NCBI RefSeq assembly: GCF_001439925.1
Contig: NZ_LMBV01000007.1
Location: 138,561 to 202,560, forward strand
From: Peribacillus muralis
Lineage (GTDB): Bacteria > Bacillota > Bacilli > Bacillales > DSM-1321
Length of the DNA stretch: 64,000 nucleotides
Direction of reading: 5' to 3'
This document shows positions 45,163 through 54,017 of this stretch, piece by piece. The notes below the pieces were generated by a model. The model saw only the letters and a list, made by a program, of their open reading frames with translations, was not told the origin of the DNA and searched no databases. The first letter of the stretch is position 1. Each line of letters begins with the position of its first letter. A program made the translations under genes and the position numbers.

Positions 45163-46213
45163 AGAAGAAATCAACTGTAAAGGTGGGGTTCATTTGCGTA
45201 AAGATGTATTGGTCACTGAAGTTGCATTGCGGGATGGGAGTCATGTAGTGGCACATCAATATACGATCGAACAAGTCAAGAACCTGACAGGAAAACTAAG
45301 TGCTGCAGGTGTCCCTTATATAGAAGTGTCGCATGGAGATGGCCTAGGCGGATCATCCTTGCAATATGGTTTCTCAAAGGTGAATGATATTGAATTAGTT
45401 GAAGCGGCTGTTGAAGTGGCTGGCGAATCCGCTATTTCAGTGTTATTAATTCCGGGTATAGGGACAATCGATCAATTAAGAGAAGCCGCTCACGTTGGAG
45501 CGAAAATGGCACGAATTGCAACACACGTAACCGAAGCGGATGTATCGAAGCAACATCTGGAGGCTGCGAAACATCTTGGTATGGAAGCAATTGGATTTTT
45601 AATGATGTCGCACATGGCATCCCCGGAAAAGCTTGTTGAACAAGCCCTTTTAATGGAATCCTATGGAGCGGATGCTGTGTATGTGGTTGATTCCGCAGGG
45701 GCTTTTTTGCCCCAAGAAGTGAAGACGCGAATCAATTTATTAAAAACAAACCTGAATATCGATATCGGTTTTCATGCTCACAATAACTTATCACTCGCTG
45801 TGGCAAATTCACTTGTAGCAATTGAAGAGGGGGCGAATCGAATTGATGGCAGCATCCGCTGTCTCGGTGCAGGAGCTGGTAATACCCAGACGGAAGTGCT
45901 TGTTGCCGTTCTGGATAGGCTGGGTATCCGTACGGATATCGACTTATATAAAATGCTTGATCTTTCGGAGGAAGTGGGAAATACAATTATGCAAAAGCCC
46001 CAGGTAATAACAGATTCGAGTTTAATCATGGGATATAGTGGCGTGTACTCCAGCTTTTTATTGCATGCGAATAAAGCGGCGAAAAAATATGGAGTCGACG
46101 CACGGGATATTTTAATGGAGCTTGGTCGACAAAAAGTGGTTGGTGGACAGGAAGATACGATTATTGAAGTGGCTGAGCAAATGGCGTTACAGAAAGAAGG
46201 GACTCTAAGATGA
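45155..46213 (+). CDS. 4-Hydroxy-2-oxovalerate aldolase
   Basis: 352 residues from ATG 45155; TTG 45194 behind AGGTGGGG is an alternative giving 339 residues, closer to the family start at [21 protein letters not shown]-like TIM barrel: ALRDGSH (metal Asp), [16 protein letters not shown] near 55, YVVDSAGAF near 175, and [14 protein letters not shown] near 205 (metal His pair). Cleaves 4-hydroxy-2-oxovalerate to pyruvate and acetaldehyde. Confidence 0.93.
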   Translation: MFEEEINCKGGVHLRKDVLVTEVALRDGSHVVAHQYTIEQVKNLTGKLSAAGVPYIEVSHGDGLGGSSLQYGFSKVNDIELVEAAVEVAGESAISVLLIPGIGTIDQLREAAHVGAKMARIATHVTEADVSKQHLEAAKHLGMEAIGFLMMSHMASPEKLVEQALLMESYGADAVYVVDSAGAFLPQEVKTRINLLKTNLNIDIGFHAHNNLSLAVANSLVAIEEGANRIDGSIRCLGAGAGNTQTEVLVAVLDRLGIRTDIDLYKMLDLSEEVGNTIMQKPQVITDSSLIMGYSGVYSSFLLHANKAAKKYGVDARDILMELGRQKVVGGQEDTIIEVAEQMALQKEGTLR

Positions 46214-46983
46214 AACTAGGTCAACTGGCAAAAAAAGTAGCAGAATCGCAAAGAAATGCCCATGAGATGGATAAACTTACATTATCCAATCCAGAATTAA
46301 CGGTACCTCAAGCATATGAAATTCAGAAGCTGAGCATTAATGAGACGCTCAACGATGATAACAGATTGATTGGGTGGAAGATGGGCTTGACGAGCAAAGC
46401 CAAACAACAGCAAGTCGGGGTAGAGGAAGCGATCTATGGCAGGCTGACATCTGACATGGAACTAACTCAACCAATATTAAAAGTTGGGGAATTCATTCAT
46501 CCAAGAGTGGAACCCGAATTTGCTTTCATGTTCAAAAACGAGCTGAAAGGTGCAAATATAACGGCCAAAGATGTCTGGCCGGCTGTAGAATGTGTTTTTC
46601 TAGCACTAGAAGTTATTGACAGTCGTTTTAAAAATTTTTCCTTTACACTTACCGATGTAGTAGCGGATAACGCATCCTCAGCAAAGATCCTGCTTAGCAA
46701 TCAAGCTTATTCTCCATATCACACCGACTGGGCTCAAGCAGAAGTTATGCTTTATCAAAATGGTGAAATGCAAAAGAAGGGGCTTGGTGAAGCTGTACTC
46801 GATCATCCGATTCATTCGATTGTGGAACTTGTAAAAATGATTAGCCGTGAAGGACTTTCGATACAGCCTGGAATGATTGTTTTAGTAGGTGGGATTACAG
46901 ATGCCGTTTCCATTCAAGCAAACGATGAAATAATAGCAGATTACGGTGACCTGGGGAAATTGACATTACAAGTTATATCATGA
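46210..46983 (+). CDS. 4-Oxalocrotonate decarboxylase
   Basis: 257 residues, start overlaps the aldolase stop by four bases (ATGA). Same fold as the 43479 gene but of the XylI/DmpH type: IGWKMGLTSKAKQQQVGVEE near residue 53, HPRVEPEFAFMF near 96, and IDSRFKNFSFTLTDVVADNA near 135. Removes CO2 from 2-oxohex-3-enedioate, the deamination product of 2-aminomuconate. Last gene of the operon. Confidence 0.85.
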   Translation: MKLGQLAKKVAESQRNAHEMDKLTLSNPELTVPQAYEIQKLSINETLNDDNRLIGWKMGLTSKAKQQQVGVEEAIYGRLTSDMELTQPILKVGEFIHPRVEPEFAFMFKNELKGANITAKDVWPAVECVFLALEVIDSRFKNFSFTLTDVVADNASSAKILLSNQAYSPYHTDWAQAEVMLYQNGEMQKKGLGEAVLDHPIHSIVELVKMISREGLSIQPGMIVLVGGITDAVSIQANDEIIADYGDLGKLTLQVIS

Positions 46984-47688
46984 TCGATTTGCAAAGATGA
47001 GGGAGTTAATTGCGAGAAGTTAAGTCTCCGGAAGTGGTAGGCAATAGCAATTTTGGCAGTTTTCAAATGTTGGTATTTATGTGGTATTTGTTGCGTTTAG
47101 TTCAACAAGACACCATAAAATGATCGAACTTTTAAAAAACAATATTTACATTAAAAACATGTAAATGATGTGAGAACCATTTAAATTTCAATAGTTCTCA
47201 CATCTTAACAGTGCTAATGGGTCTAGCCCTTGATATCACAACGAAAAGAGAACCTTCATTATCATCTCCTTATCTTTTTGTTCTATTAATATCCAATTTT
47301 CTGGTCCGGGCTTTCCCCATCTCGTCCACATTCCCTTGTTACGTGACTTGATCTCCTCCGGAATATGGCTTTTGGGGTTTCTACGAATTCATTACTTAAT
47401 AGTTTCCTAGCATCCGAGGAGTCTGGTACTCATTCTCACTCGATGAATCAGGATACATCTCTCTCCCAACTTCTCACCCAGAAGTTTCGATGAAGGAAGA
47501 TGACTCTTTTGCTTTAGGAGAAAAATTACCAACCAAACTTCTAGAAGATAAAATGAGGCTTTGTTCGCTCCCCTCATATCTCAAAAGAGTCACAAACTAG
47601 GAATAAAAGATCAGGTCTTAGTGAGTGTTTCATACTTTCCTGGAAATAAAATTCAGAAAATGGAGAATTATGTTACAATAAATTTGTT
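46984..47688. other. Non-coding stretch between anthranilate operon and pullulanase
   Basis: No intact gene. A perfect 11-bp stem (GATGTGAGAAC / GTTCTCACATC, 47167-47204) lies 180 bases after the operon but lacks a strong U-run; it may still act as terminator. Bases 47220-47520 show coding-like pieces on the minus strand broken by stops; no family is recognised. Confidence 0.4.
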
Positions 47689-47702
47689 TGAAAGCGTTTT
47701 AA
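47689..47702. promoter_or_regulatory. Candidate CcpA (cre) site
   Basis: TGAAAGCGTTTTAA matches the cre consensus in its core (TGAAAGCG-TTT). It would give glucose repression of the pullulanase gene. Confidence 0.5.
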
Positions 47703-47728
47703 TAAAGGCGCCTTTTTATTTTTCTGCT

Positions 47729-47748
47729 TTGATTAAACGTTTAATCAA
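47729..47748. promoter_or_regulatory. LacI-type operator before pullulanase gene
   Basis: TTGATTAAACGTTTAATCAA is a perfect 20-bp palindrome with the central CG typical of LacI/MalR-type operators, just upstream of the pullulanase ribosome binding site. The LacI-family gene at 51045 is the likely partner. Another near palindrome AAAGGCGCCTTT lies at 47705. Confidence 0.65.
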
Positions 47749-47767
47749 AAAAAGGAGGAGAGGAAAC

Positions 47768-50518
47768 GTGCACAAAAAGAAAGGTTGGTTAAAAGTTGTC
47801 CTTCAAATTACGATGATTTTACTTCTTAGTTTATCACCCTTGCTGGCTTGGACAGGTACTTCCCCAAGTTATGCAGAAGGCACATCATTGTCAGAAGTAT
47901 CTGACGATTATATGCGTGTTCATTACAAACGGTTAGACGGCAATTATGAGGGGTGGGGCTTGCACTTGTGGAATCAGAATCCTAGCAGCCCGGCAATTGA
48001 ATCCGAGAGCGATTTCAGTTCTCCAGTCCTATTTGATGAAACATCCGAGTGGGGGAGATATGTGGACATCCCTGTCATCGAAATTAAAAATGGGCTGAAT
48101 TTTATCGTACACAAAGGAGACCAGAAAGATACGACATCCGACCGGAGTTTTCCTGCCACAGGGGAACGAGAATTCTGGATTGTCCAAGGAGACACAAATG
48201 TATACTTAGATGAACCATATGTAAGTACTAGTGTAAAAATGGCAAAAATCACAAGTGATCGAGAAATAATTGCCAATCTCAGTCAGGAGGTCGAAGATGC
48301 CAAAACCTCGGATTTCACTTTAGTTCGTGCAGATGGAAAAGAGATTCCACTGGTTTCACAACGAATTGAAGGGCAGGAAGTAACCTTAACAACATCCAAA
48401 AAGCTTGACTTAACTCAGGCCCATACATTAAGGTACCAAGAAACATCCACCAACGTGAAAGTGGACTGGAAGCTTATTGATAAAAAGTTTGCTTACGATG
48501 AGGAATTGGGAGCTATCCCCCACCAAGACGGCACAGCGACACTGAAACTCTGGTCACCAATCGTAACCAATGTGGAAGTCGTTCTTTATGATAAGGATGA
48601 CCAGTATAAAGTGATTAAAGACGATATCGCTATGGAAAGAGGGAAGAATGGCGTATGGGAAGTCACATTAGATCAACGCAATACAGGGATAAAAGATTTA
48701 AATAGTTATTTTTACCAATATAAAATTGAAGCCTACGGTGAAGAAAAACTGGCGCTGGATCCTTATGCAAAATCAATGGCAGCATCCAATAATGAAGACA
48801 ATGATGAGGTAGGAAAAGCGGCGATTGTTGATCCGTCATTGATTGGACCAAAGCTAGATTTTGCTAAAATCAAAGGATATGAAAAACGGGAAGATGCGAT
48901 CATTTGGGAAGCTCATGTGCGTGATTTCACTTCAGACCCAAGCATAGAAGGCGAATTAGACTCCCAATTTGGTACCTTCAATGCCTTTGTTGAGAAATTG
49001 GATTACTTGAAAGAGCTTGGGGTCACACATATACAGTTGCTTCCAGTGATGAAATATTATTTCGGTGATGAACTGGACAGCAGTACCCGAGAGATGGAGT
49101 ATTCGGCTCAGGACAACAATTACAACTGGGGCTATGACCCACATTCGTATTTTGCTCTTTCCGGAATGTATTCAGAACGTCCGCAAGATCCTGAAGAGCG
49201 GATCGCTGAATTTAAGCACCTAATAAAAGAAATCCATAAGCGTAAAATGGGTGTAATTTTGGATGTTGTCTATAATCACACAGCCAAAGTAAGTATCCTT
49301 GAAGACCTAGTTCCAGGTTATTATCACTTTATGGATGAAGAAGGCGGCGTGAAAGTCGGTTATGGCGGTGGAAAAGTGGGAACCACCCATGAGATGTCGC
49401 GCAAGTTGATGATCGACTCCATCAAATACTGGGTAGATGAGTTCAAGGTGGATGGCTTTCGTTTCGACTTGATGGGGGACCTTGATGCCAAAAGTGTGCA
49501 GATGGCTTACGAGGAAGCGAAAGCGCTGAACCCGGATATATTAATGTTAGGGGAAGGCTGGCGCACATTTGTCGGTGATGGCAGTTCAGGTGAAGGTGTT
49601 ACTCCAGCAGATCAGGATTGGATGGACGAAACCAATGGAGCTGCTGTCTTTTCTGATGAAATTCGTAATGAATTGAAATCAGGATACGGAAGTGAAGGAG
49701 AGCCTCGTTTTATTACAGGCGGTGCAAGAGACGTCCAAACCATTTTTAATAATATAAAAGGAAAGCCTGGAAATGTGTCAGAAGATGACCCTGGTGATGT
49801 CGTGCAGTACATTGCTGCTCATGATAATCTCACATTACATGATGTGATCGCCCAATCGATTCAAAAAGACCCAGCCAAGCATGAGGAAGAAATCCAAAAG
49901 CGCATTAAAATCGGGAATTCCATGGTATTGACAAGTCAAGGTATCTCCTTCCTTCACGCAGGCCAGGAATACGGAATTACCAAACAGTGGAAAGGTAAAG
50001 AGAAGCCAGAGGCGAAGTACACATACATGACTGATGAAAATGGAAAACCTTTCGAAAACCCTTATTTCATTCACGATTCTTACGATTCTACGGATGTTAT
50101 CAACCAATTTGATTGGGAGGCTGTAACAAATGATACGATTCATAAGGAAACAATGGAATATACAAAAGGGTTAATTGAACTGAGAAAATCGACCAATGCG
50201 TTCCGATTGGGTTCTCGCACTCTCGTGGATTCTAATGTAACGATGATTGACGCACCTGAGATTGAAGAGACCGATCTGGTCCTGGCCTATAAAAGTATCT
50301 CCACAGAGAAAAAAGGAAAAGATACCTACTATGTGTTCATCAACGCCGATGAGAAACAGAGATCGCTTACATTAGATGAAGATTTAAGAAAAGGTAAGGT
50401 ACTTGTCGATGATGATGAAGCGGGCCGGAAGCAAGTCAAGAAAGTATCAGGCTTGACGGTGAATAAAAACCAAATCACCATCGATCCTTTAACAACGGTT
50501 GTGATTAAGCAGAAATAA
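47768..50518 (+). CDS. pulA: Secreted type I pullulanase
   Basis: 916 residues from GTG 47768 behind AAAGGAGGAGAGG; upstream in-frame codons cover the operators and are rejected. Signal peptide with Lys-rich start, hydrophobic core and cleavage after SYA at ~36. A CBM41-like starch-binding module follows (MRVHYKRLDGNYEGWGLHLW), then a CBM48-like domain (~200-340, ATLKLWSPIVTNVEVVLYDK) and the GH13 barrel: YNWGYDPHSYF near 455, nucleophile Asp in GFRFDLMGDL near 566, acid Glu in MLGEGW near 596, and AAHDNLTLHD near 684. Cleaves alpha-1,6 links of pullulan and branched starch outside the cell. No sortase motif or membrane anchor at the C-terminus. Confidence 0.93.
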   Translation: MHKKKGWLKVVLQITMILLLSLSPLLAWTGTSPSYAEGTSLSEVSDDYMRVHYKRLDGNYEGWGLHLWNQNPSSPAIESESDFSSPVLFDETSEWGRYVDIPVIEIKNGLNFIVHKGDQKDTTSDRSFPATGEREFWIVQGDTNVYLDEPYVSTSVKMAKITSDREIIANLSQEVEDAKTSDFTLVRADGKEIPLVSQRIEGQEVTLTTSKKLDLTQAHTLRYQETSTNVKVDWKLIDKKFAYDEELGAIPHQDGTATLKLWSPIVTNVEVVLYDKDDQYKVIKDDIAMERGKNGVWEVTLDQRNTGIKDLNSYFYQYKIEAYGEEKLALDPYAKSMAASNNEDNDEVGKAAIVDPSLIGPKLDFAKIKGYEKREDAIIWEAHVRDFTSDPSIEGELDSQFGTFNAFVEKLDYLKELGVTHIQLLPVMKYYFGDELDSSTREMEYSAQDNNYNWGYDPHSYFALSGMYSERPQDPEERIAEFKHLIKEIHKRKMGVILDVVYNHTAKVSILEDLVPGYYHFMDEEGGVKVGYGGGKVGTTHEMSRKLMIDSIKYWVDEFKVDGFRFDLMGDLDAKSVQMAYEEAKALNPDILMLGEGWRTFVGDGSSGEGVTPADQDWMDETNGAAVFSDEIRNELKSGYGSEGEPRFITGGARDVQTIFNNIKGKPGNVSEDDPGDVVQYIAAHDNLTLHDVIAQSIQKDPAKHEEEIQKRIKIGNSMVLTSQGISFLHAGQEYGITKQWKGKEKPEAKYTYMTDENGKPFENPYFIHDSYDSTDVINQFDWEAVTNDTIHKETMEYTKGLIELRKSTNAFRLGSRTLVDSNVTMIDAPEIEETDLVLAYKSISTEKKGKDTYYVFINADEKQRSLTLDEDLRKGKVLVDDDEAGRKQVKKVSGLTVNKNQITIDPLTTVVIKQK

Positions 50519-50524
50519 GTGAAA

Positions 50525-50978
50525 TGAACCCAAAAAGTTAGACACTTTATTTAGTTAGGCAACCTTTAGGGCATGAACCCGGAAATCATCCGGACTCATG
50601 CCTTTTAATTTCACTTTAATTCACTGTTGCTTGTAATAATGGATATCATCTTCCGGCCTTGTTTGAAATGCACCGCAGCAGTTTCACGGAGAGACGTCCC
50701 CTGTAAGTTCATATATTCTAGTACTTTCAGTATATCTTCTACCAAAAGTTGTATAGCGTTTTTCAAATGCACGTTCTCCATGAGATTGATACAGACGAAT
50801 TTAAGTAATAATATTTCAGAGGATACTCCAATGGACTAGCTATCCTTTTATGCCCCTCTGTACCTTGAAAATATCTTTGTACAGCTTGTACTTAAAGTTG
50901 TGGTGTGAATTTGGCCATAAAGAATCTGCACCTCCAATAGATAGACGTTTTTTTCTAAAAATTGGGGTGCAGTTCAGA
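50525..50978 (-). mobile_element. IS3-family insertion sequence relic
   Basis: Both ends survive: TGAACC-CAAAAAGTTAGACA at the left and, inverted, TGAACTGCACCCCAAT at the right. On the minus strand an ATG at 50918 behind TTGGAGGTG begins MAKFTPQL-stop-VQAVQRYFQG, then in shifted frames AFEKRYTTFG and YMNLQGTSLRETAAVHF: orfA of an IS3-type transposase. Near the left end KLKGMSPDDFRVHA is the C-terminus of orfB. The catalytic middle is deleted and several stops interrupt orfA, so it is inactive. Confidence 0.75.
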
Positions 50979-51044
50979 TTCCTGCCTGCGTTTTTTTGAA
51001 AATTATGCTACGATTTGTTTATTAAAAAGTCGGAGGGTTGGAAG

Positions 51045-52082
51045 ATGCTTCAGGAAAATATCAATATAAAATTCATCGCGGAGAAGGCGAATGTTTCCAT
51101 CGCTACCGTATCAAACGTGATCAATTCTAAGGGCAGGGTATCAGTGGAAACAGCCCTTCGTGTGAAAGAAGTCATCGACAGTTATCAATATAGCGGGAAC
51201 CTGGCTGCCAAAAATCTTCGGACAAGGAAGTCCTACCTATTTGGAGTGGTCGTTACTCTTTTACAGCCGGAAGGTAGGATTAAGAATAACCCGTTTTATT
51301 GGGAGTTGGTCTCAGGGATTGAATCAAAGGCAAGGGAAAAATCATTTGATGTTGTCCTTAAGGGAATTGAATCCTCCGAAGAACTGACAACCTTTATAAC
51401 TCAAAGGAACCTGGATGGACTGATTCTTGTAGGTGCGAAATCGGATTCGCCAGTTGTAGCAAAAGTGAAAGAGCTTGATCTTCCGATTGTGTTTTTGGAC
51501 AGTTACTTGGATGAGTCGGCTCCTTTTCAAGTAGGAATTGATGACGCATTCGGCGGACACGTCGCAACCGAGCATTTGTTATCACTTGGTCATCAGCGCA
51601 TAGCCCTCATCACTGGGGACTTGGAGCCGGACTCTGTGAACGGACGGCGATTTCATGGATACCGTTCTGCGCTTCAGGAACATCGCAGCTTTGACCAAAA
51701 TCTCATATTCGAATCAGACACGTCCGCTCAAGGCGGTTTTGAAGCGACTGAAAGCATAATATCAGAAACAAACGCCACTGCCATCCTGTCTTTTTCAGAC
51801 GTGTCCGCCTTAGGGGTGTACAAGTGCCTGAACGAAAAAGGTTTTAAAATTCCTGACGATTATTCTGTAGTAGGGTTTGATGGATCTTACTTTTCTACTT
51901 TTATGACGCCGACATTAGCAACAGTCAAACAGGATGTAGGGGAAAAAGGTGAAAAAGCCGTAGATTTACTCTTTTTACAAATAGAAGATGCAAATCGTGT
52001 CAAACAACAATCGCGAATATCGCTGCCTGTTACATTTATGGTAGGCAATAGCACAGCTCCTCCTAGATCAACACGCCGCTGA
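51045..52082 (+). CDS. LacI-family transcriptional regulator
   Basis: 345 residues from ATG 51045 (CGGAGGG upstream); an earlier frame start at 51015 lacks a site. Helix-turn-helix IKFIAEKANVSIATVSNVIN with hinge helix, then a periplasmic-binding-protein-like effector domain (GLILVGAKSDSP near 130; ALITGDLEPDSVNGRRFHGY near 187; VVGFDGSYFSTFMTPTLATV near 288). It likely binds the palindrome before pulA and senses a maltodextrin. An IS relic now lies between it and pulA. Confidence 0.88.
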   Translation: MLQENINIKFIAEKANVSIATVSNVINSKGRVSVETALRVKEVIDSYQYSGNLAAKNLRTRKSYLFGVVVTLLQPEGRIKNNPFYWELVSGIESKAREKSFDVVLKGIESSEELTTFITQRNLDGLILVGAKSDSPVVAKVKELDLPIVFLDSYLDESAPFQVGIDDAFGGHVATEHLLSLGHQRIALITGDLEPDSVNGRRFHGYRSALQEHRSFDQNLIFESDTSAQGGFEATESIISETNATAILSFSDVSALGVYKCLNEKGFKIPDDYSVVGFDGSYFSTFMTPTLATVKQDVGEKGEKAVDLLFLQIEDANRVKQQSRISLPVTFMVGNSTAPPRSTRR

Positions 52083-52467
52083 TTTGGTGGAGGGGACCTA
52101 TCTTTTCCGCTTTGATTCCTATTCCAACGACAAACACCGAGGAAATGATTGATTGATACACAGATTAATTTTATTCGGCTCAATGAATTAAGAACAAACG
52201 ATAATATCCAAAATATTAATTAAAGTTAATTGGTGAAAAACCCAGCAGCTAAGAAAGATACTATCGTTAAACCAACTCTGAAAATCATTGAATATTCAAA
52301 AATATCTTTAAGTGCCATATGAGTCCATATTGACGAGCAATCCGCCAACCTTGGCAATCTAGCAAATCCAACCTTATAAGGTATCGGCGAGAAAACTTTT
52401 CTAATCTGTTTGACAATTTAATTTATCGTGTTAATATAAAGGCAACTGCATGATATATACAATTTGT
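52083..52467. other. Non-coding leader before the TPP riboswitch
   Basis: 385 AT-rich bases with no gene on either strand and no clear terminator. TTGACA (52410-52415) with a TAATAT further on (52432-52437) is a fair sigma-A promoter for the riboswitch transcript. Confidence 0.4.
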
Positions 52468-52580
52468 ACCACTAGGGGTGCTTTATTGGTAAAAGCTATT
52501 TTACCTGAGAAGCTGAGATTAAAGTATGACTTTAAGACCCTTAGAACCTGATCTGGTTTAAACCAGCGTAGGGAAGTGGG
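52468..52580 (+). promoter_or_regulatory. TPP riboswitch (THI element)
   Basis: Signature segments are all present: ACCACTAGGGGTGCTTTATT at the 5' end, CTGAGATTAAAGTATGA, ACCCTTAGAACCTGATCTGG, and CCAGCGTAGGGAAGTGG closing P1. Thiamine pyrophosphate binding would favour the terminator at 52617 and shut off the operon. P3 loop (GGTAAAAGCTATTTTACC) is short. Confidence 0.96.
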
Positions 52581-52616
52581 GTCTGGAACAATACGTTTTT
52601 GTATTATTTCAAGTAC

Positions 52617-52651
52617 AACCACTTTCTTACGTCAAAGAAAGTGGTTTTTTA
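52617..52651 (+). terminator. TPP-riboswitch expression-platform terminator
   Basis: AACCACTTTCTT pairs with AAGAAAGTGGTT around ACGTCA, followed by TTTTAT. Confidence 0.9.
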
Positions 52652-52721
52652 TTTGTCAAAAAAGAGGAGGTCTTTTCACGGTTCAGTCTTTGAAAAGAAT
52701 AAAAATTTGGAGGTAATGATG

Positions 52722-53405
52722 ATGAAGTTTTCAGAGGAAATTCGTCAGGAAGTGGATTATATTTGGGCAGCGAGTTTTAATCACCCATTTGTTAAAGGAA
52801 TAGGTGATGGTACATTGCGATTGGAGTGTTTCCGTTTTTATGTTTTGCAAGATGCTTATTATTTATCACACTTTGCTAGAGTTCAAGCTTTAGGGGCAGT
52901 CAAAGCTCCAGATTTACATACAACCAGCAGGCTTGCCGGACATGCACAAGGTACATATGAAGCGGAGTTGAAGCTTCATGAGAATTTTTCTGAGAGATTG
53001 GGGATCACAAAAGAAGAAAGGGATGATTTCAAGCCTGCACCGACTGCTTATGCCTATACTTCCCATATGTATCGTGCGGCTTATTCGGGGCATTTAGGCG
53101 ATGTTATTGCAGCGATCCTGCCGTGTTATTGGCTGTATTATGAAATAGGAGAAAAGCTGCAGGGGTGCATACCCGATGAGTCGATTTATCAAGAATGGAT
53201 AGCGGCTTACGGCGGAGAGTGGTTCCGCACCTTGGTGGAAGAACAAATTGCGAGGCTTGATGAGATTGCTGAAAAAGTAACGGATGCAGATAGAGAACGG
53301 ATGAAAGAGCATTTTATCCTTAGCAGCCAGTATGAATATTCATTTTGGGAAATGGCTTACGATTTGGAAGCATGGCCGGTGCAAAAGGAAAAACTAGAAG
53401 TGTAA
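52722..53405 (+). CDS. tenA: Aminopyrimidine aminohydrolase (thiaminase II)
   Basis: 227 residues from the third of three in-frame ATGs, 8 bases after GGAGG. Heme-oxygenase-like all-helical fold: FVLQDAYYLSHFARVQA near residue 42, catalytic Cys in ILPCYWLYYEIGEKL near 134, and Glu in YEYSFWEMAYD near 205. It hydrolyses the amino-pyrimidine breakdown product of thiamine to HMP for salvage. First gene after the TPP riboswitch. Confidence 0.95.
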   Translation: MKFSEEIRQEVDYIWAASFNHPFVKGIGDGTLRLECFRFYVLQDAYYLSHFARVQALGAVKAPDLHTTSRLAGHAQGTYEAELKLHENFSERLGITKEERDDFKPAPTAYAYTSHMYRAAYSGHLGDVIAAILPCYWLYYEIGEKLQGCIPDESIYQEWIAAYGGEWFRTLVEEQIARLDEIAEKVTDADRERMKEHFILSSQYEYSFWEMAYDLEAWPVQKEKLEV

Positions 53406-53420
53406 AGGAGATTAATAAGC

Positions 53421-54005
53421 ATGAAAAAAGGGTTGAAATTATCGGATGTTTTAGTCACGATCGTGATTGCTGTAGCATTTGGGATCATCTATATCCTCTG
53501 GGGTTCGATTTATTATTTCGCTAAACCATTGGGGTTACATGTAGATCAACTAATTTATGGAATGTGGTTTATTGCTGGACCCGTAGCCTTTTTAATTTTA
53601 CGGAAGCCGGGTGTGGCACTTCTGGCGGAAATAGCTGCAGCTTCCGGTGAATTCTTTCTAGGTTCGCCATGGGGGCTGACCGTCCTCTTATATGGGGTCG
53701 TGCAAGGGTTGTTCGCGGAGCTGGTGTTCATGGTGTTCAGATATAAAAAATTCAATATGTCAGTGGCTGTTTTAGCGGCGATCGCTTCTTGTTTGGGATC
53801 AGTCCTCATGGATTTTGCATATGGGGAAATAGGAGCGCTCTCTACTTGGAATCTATCGTTATTCATGATAGCGAGGTTCATAGGTTCCGTTTTCTTTGCC
53901 GGTTTGACTGCTTACTACTTAGTTAAGGTTTTAGAAACAACAGGGGTAACGAATCTTGTACGTCCAGTTTCAAGTAAAGATTATGCAGAGCTGGATCAAA
54001 AGTAG
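53421..54005 (+). CDS. ykoE: HMP/thiamine permease S-component
   Basis: 194 residues, ATG behind AAAGGAGATT. Five or six hydrophobic segments (first at 9-28, DVLVTIVIAVAFGIIYILWG). SPWGLTVLLYGVVQGLFAEL near residue 82 is characteristic of YkoE. Substrate-binding part of the energy-coupling-factor-like YkoEDC importer for hydroxymethylpyrimidine. Directly followed by its ATPase and T-component. Confidence 0.93.
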   Translation: MKKGLKLSDVLVTIVIAVAFGIIYILWGSIYYFAKPLGLHVDQLIYGMWFIAGPVAFLILRKPGVALLAEIAAASGEFFLGSPWGLTVLLYGVVQGLFAELVFMVFRYKKFNMSVAVLAAIASCLGSVLMDFAYGEIGALSTWNLSLFMIARFIGSVFFAGLTAYYLVKVLETTGVTNLVRPVSSKDYAELDQK

Positions 54006-54017
54006 AGGTTGATGTGT

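Noticed and set aside
47561-47767. 69-residue N-terminal extension of the pullulanase
   Set aside because: It covers the operators and would bury the signal peptide; GTG 47768 has a strong binding site.
52599-52721. N-terminal extension of TenA
   Set aside because: It runs through the riboswitch terminator; TenA homologues begin at MKFSEEIR.
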